Shown here: piece after piece, positions 5,480 through 6,776 of the stretch
Numbering within the stretch: the first letter of the stretch is position 1
Layout of the letters: every line of letters begins with the position of its first letter
Assembly (NCBI GenBank): GCA_015231685.1
Contig: JADGBA010000069.1
Span: 1 to 6,776, forward strand
Direction of reading: 5' to 3'
Origin: Candidatus Omnitrophota bacterium
Lineage (GTDB): Bacteria; Omnitrophota; Gorgyraeia; 2-02-FULL-51-18; JAGOUK01
DNA: 6,776 nt
Position numbers and translations under genes: made by a program
The notes under the pieces: generated by a model
What the model saw: only the letters and a program-made list of their open reading frames with translations
Told to the model about the DNA's origin: nothing
Database searches by the model: none

Positions 5480-6592
5480 ATGAAAACATCCCTGATCGAA
5501 CTCATCCGGCATGCTGCCGGAGTGGGAGCATCGGATATCCATGTCGGACTCAATCAGAATCCTAAAATACGCATTCATTCCCACCTTTTGGACGCGGAAG
5601 GGTTTGCGGTGGTGACACCTGAACGCATGGAAGCGTACCTCAGGGAAGTCACCCCCGAACCAAAACTTGAGAGATTTTTCAAAGAGAAGGAAATGGACTA
5701 TTCATTTGTCGTTGAGGGCGTGGGCTCCTGCCGCAGCAATTTGTTTTTTCAACGGGGCAATCCCGGAATGGCGATACGTATTTTGCCGAGCCGAATCTGG
5801 ACATTTGAAGAGTTGGGGCTGGATGCCGAGATGATGCGGCGGATGGCCGACCGGCCGACCGGTCTTGTTCTCGTGACCGGAGCCACCGGAAGCGGTAAGA
5901 CAACCACGCTCGCGTCGCTGGTGGAATATGTCAACACGACCCGGCCCTGCCATATCATCACGGTTGAGGATCCCGTCGAATTTGTCTTTGAGGGCAAAAA
6001 GGCCAAGATTGATCAAAGAGAAGTCGGGCTGGATACCCATTCCTTCACGGGAGCCCTCAAATACATTCTTCGACAGGACCCGGATGTGGTTTTGATCGGT
6101 GAAATGCGCGATCTCGAAACCATTGAAACCGCCCTGAATGTTGCCGAAACGGGGCACCTGGTGTTCGCTACCCTGCACACTTCAGATACGATTCAGACCA
6201 TCAACCGGGTGATTGACGTGTTTCCGGAGCATAAGCAGAGGCAGGTGAGAACCCAGCTATCGTTTGTTTTGAATGCCGTGCTTTCCCAGCGTCTGGTGCC
6301 TTCCTCATGCGGCACCGGCCGCGCGCTCTGCGCGGAGATCATGATCGTGAATTCCGCCATTCGGTCCATGATTCGTGACGAGAAGGTCCACCAGATTTAC
6401 TCCTTTCTCCAGACCAGCAAAGAGAGCGGGATGAAAACCATGAATCAGAGCCTGGCGGATCTTGTGCTGGCGAAGAAAGTGGACCTCGAAGAAGCGGTGC
6501 ATTTTTCCAACGATCCCGACGAAATGATCCGTCTCGTCGAGGAAGCCGCTCCGGCGGAAAAAAAGAAGGGCTTTATGGGGAGAAGGAGCTAG
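5480..6592 (+). CDS. pilT: Type IV pilus retraction ATPase PilT
   Basis: PilT is a hexameric cytoplasmic ATPase that depolymerises type IV pili, driving twitching motility and DNA uptake. The 370-residue protein has the N-terminal PAS-like domain starting with GASDIHV (16-22). The RecA-like core follows: Walker A GATGSGKT (134-141, Lys140), Asp box EDPVEF (163-168), Walker B region DVVLIGEMRD with Glu208, and His box GHLVFATLHTSD with His226 and His233. The C-terminal AIRSMIRD is a variant of the AIRNLIRE motif needed for retraction, which marks PilT rather than PilB. In the N-terminal domain the usual R.xG.L reads RIHSHL, with Ser34 for Gly. A Lys/Arg-rich tail (KKK, GRRS) extends it beyond the typical 344 residues. 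GGAGA (5469-5473) lies 6 nt before the ATG. It is transcribed from its own promoter and leads into the pilB-like gene. Confidence 0.96.
   Translation: MKTSLIELIRHAAGVGASDIHVGLNQNPKIRIHSHLLDAEGFAVVTPERMEAYLREVTPEPKLERFFKEKEMDYSFVVEGVGSCRSNLFFQRGNPGMAIRILPSRIWTFEELGLDAEMMRRMADRPTGLVLVTGATGSGKTTTLASLVEYVNTTRPCHIITVEDPVEFVFEGKKAKIDQREVGLDTHSFTGALKYILRQDPDVVLIGEMRDLETIETALNVAETGHLVFATLHTSDTIQTINRVIDVFPEHKQRQVRTQLSFVLNAVLSQRLVPSSCGTGRALCAEIMIVNSAIRSMIRDEKVHQIYSFLQTSKESGMKTMNQSLADLVLAKKVDLEEAVHFSNDPDEMIRLVEEAAPAEKKKGFMGRRS
6583..6588 (+). promoter_or_regulatory. Ribosome binding site of the pilB-like gene
   Basis: AAGGAG is embedded in the last codons of pilT and ends 7 nt before ATG 6596. It is the strongest Shine-Dalgarno in the window and fixes the start of the downstream gene. 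Confidence 0.8.
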
Positions 6593-6595
6593 GCG

Positions 6596-6776
6596 ATGCC
6601 GCGTCAGGAGCGTCAGATCACCAAACGTCTTGGAGAGCTCCTCGTGGAAGGGGGGCTCATCACCGAAGACCAGCTGCAACTGGCACTCGCGGACCAGAAG
6701 AAGAACGGCGGACTTATCGGAGAAATTCTCGTCGGCTGGGGGTACACCACGGAAGAAGCGATTGTGCAGGCGCTGT
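6596..6776 (+). CDS. pilB: N-terminal part of a PilB/GspE-type assembly ATPase (cut by the window edge)
   Basis: Sixty complete codons are visible and the frame is open at the right edge. After a short polar leader (PRQERQITK), residues 11-34 read RLGELLVEGGLITEDQLQ then LALADQ. A 5-residue spacer KKNGG follows, then a second related unit LIGEILVGWGYTTEEAIVQAL (40-60; the string continues past the edge). This two-unit pattern is the MshEN / type II secretion ATPase N-terminal domain found at the front of PilB, MshE and GspE proteins; in MshE it binds c-di-GMP. The ATPase core lies outside the window, so PilB versus GspE cannot be told from sequence alone. Placement 3 nt after pilT favours PilB, the pilus-extension motor. 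A stand-alone MshEN-domain response or scaffold protein is also possible. Confidence 0.72.
   Translation, partial: MPRQERQITKRLGELLVEGGLITEDQLQLALADQKKNGGLIGEILVGWGYTTEEAIVQAL

Noticed and set aside
1..6776. A novel defence, mobile or otherwise undescribed system
   Set aside because: Every gene belongs to a well-known family with intact motifs. There are no integrase or transposase genes, long inverted repeats, tRNA genes, CRISPR-like arrays or composition breaks beyond the AT-rich intergenic region.

Overview
The window holds a housekeeping locus from a Gram-negative-type, rod-shaped, piliated bacterium. The genes are a complete elongasome ('rod complex') operon, mreB-mreC-mreD-mrdA(PBP2)-rodA, followed on the same strand by type IV pilus motor genes: pilT and the first 60 codons of a pilB/gspE-type ATPase that runs off the right edge. 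The coding DNA is fairly GC-rich, with a strong G/C bias at third positions, while the rodA-pilT gap is clearly AT-rich. Both promoters I can read are near-perfect sigma70-type. Gene order and protein style suggest a diderm outside the Enterobacteria, possibly in the Omnitrophota/PVC/Elusimicrobia neighbourhood. That placement is a weak inference from memory of protein style and needs a homology search.

Layout. Positions 1-150 are the upstream non-coding region: a possible terminator hairpin of an unseen upstream gene (4-39), then a TTGACA-N17-TATACT promoter (68-96) and a Shine-Dalgarno sequence before a GTG start at 151. Positions 151-1224 are mreB, 1252-2046 mreC, 2030-2521 mreD, 2518-4248 mrdA and 4241-5332 rodA. 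The last four genes overlap at each junction (17, 4 and 8 nt), which points to translational coupling. Positions 5333-5479 are an AT-rich intergenic region with a second promoter, TTGAAT-N17-TATACT (5410-5438), and a 9-bp direct repeat spaced 43 bp apart around it. Positions 5480-6592 are pilT, and 6596-6776 are the start of a pilB-like gene, 3 nt after the pilT stop.

How the genes work together. MreB filaments, linked by MreC and MreD, organise the lateral-wall synthase pair RodA (SEDS glycosyltransferase) and PBP2 (class B transpeptidase). All catalytic motifs of that pair are intact. PilT powers pilus retraction. The partial downstream protein starts with what looks like a c-di-GMP-binding MshEN domain, as found in pilus-extension or type II secretion ATPases.

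I found no mobile element, CRISPR array, RNA gene or novel multi-gene system. The points worth a second look are modest: an unusual substitution in the MreB nucleotide-binding loop, a CCHC metal-site pattern in PBP2, the repeat pair at the pilT promoter, and the candidate MshEN domain.
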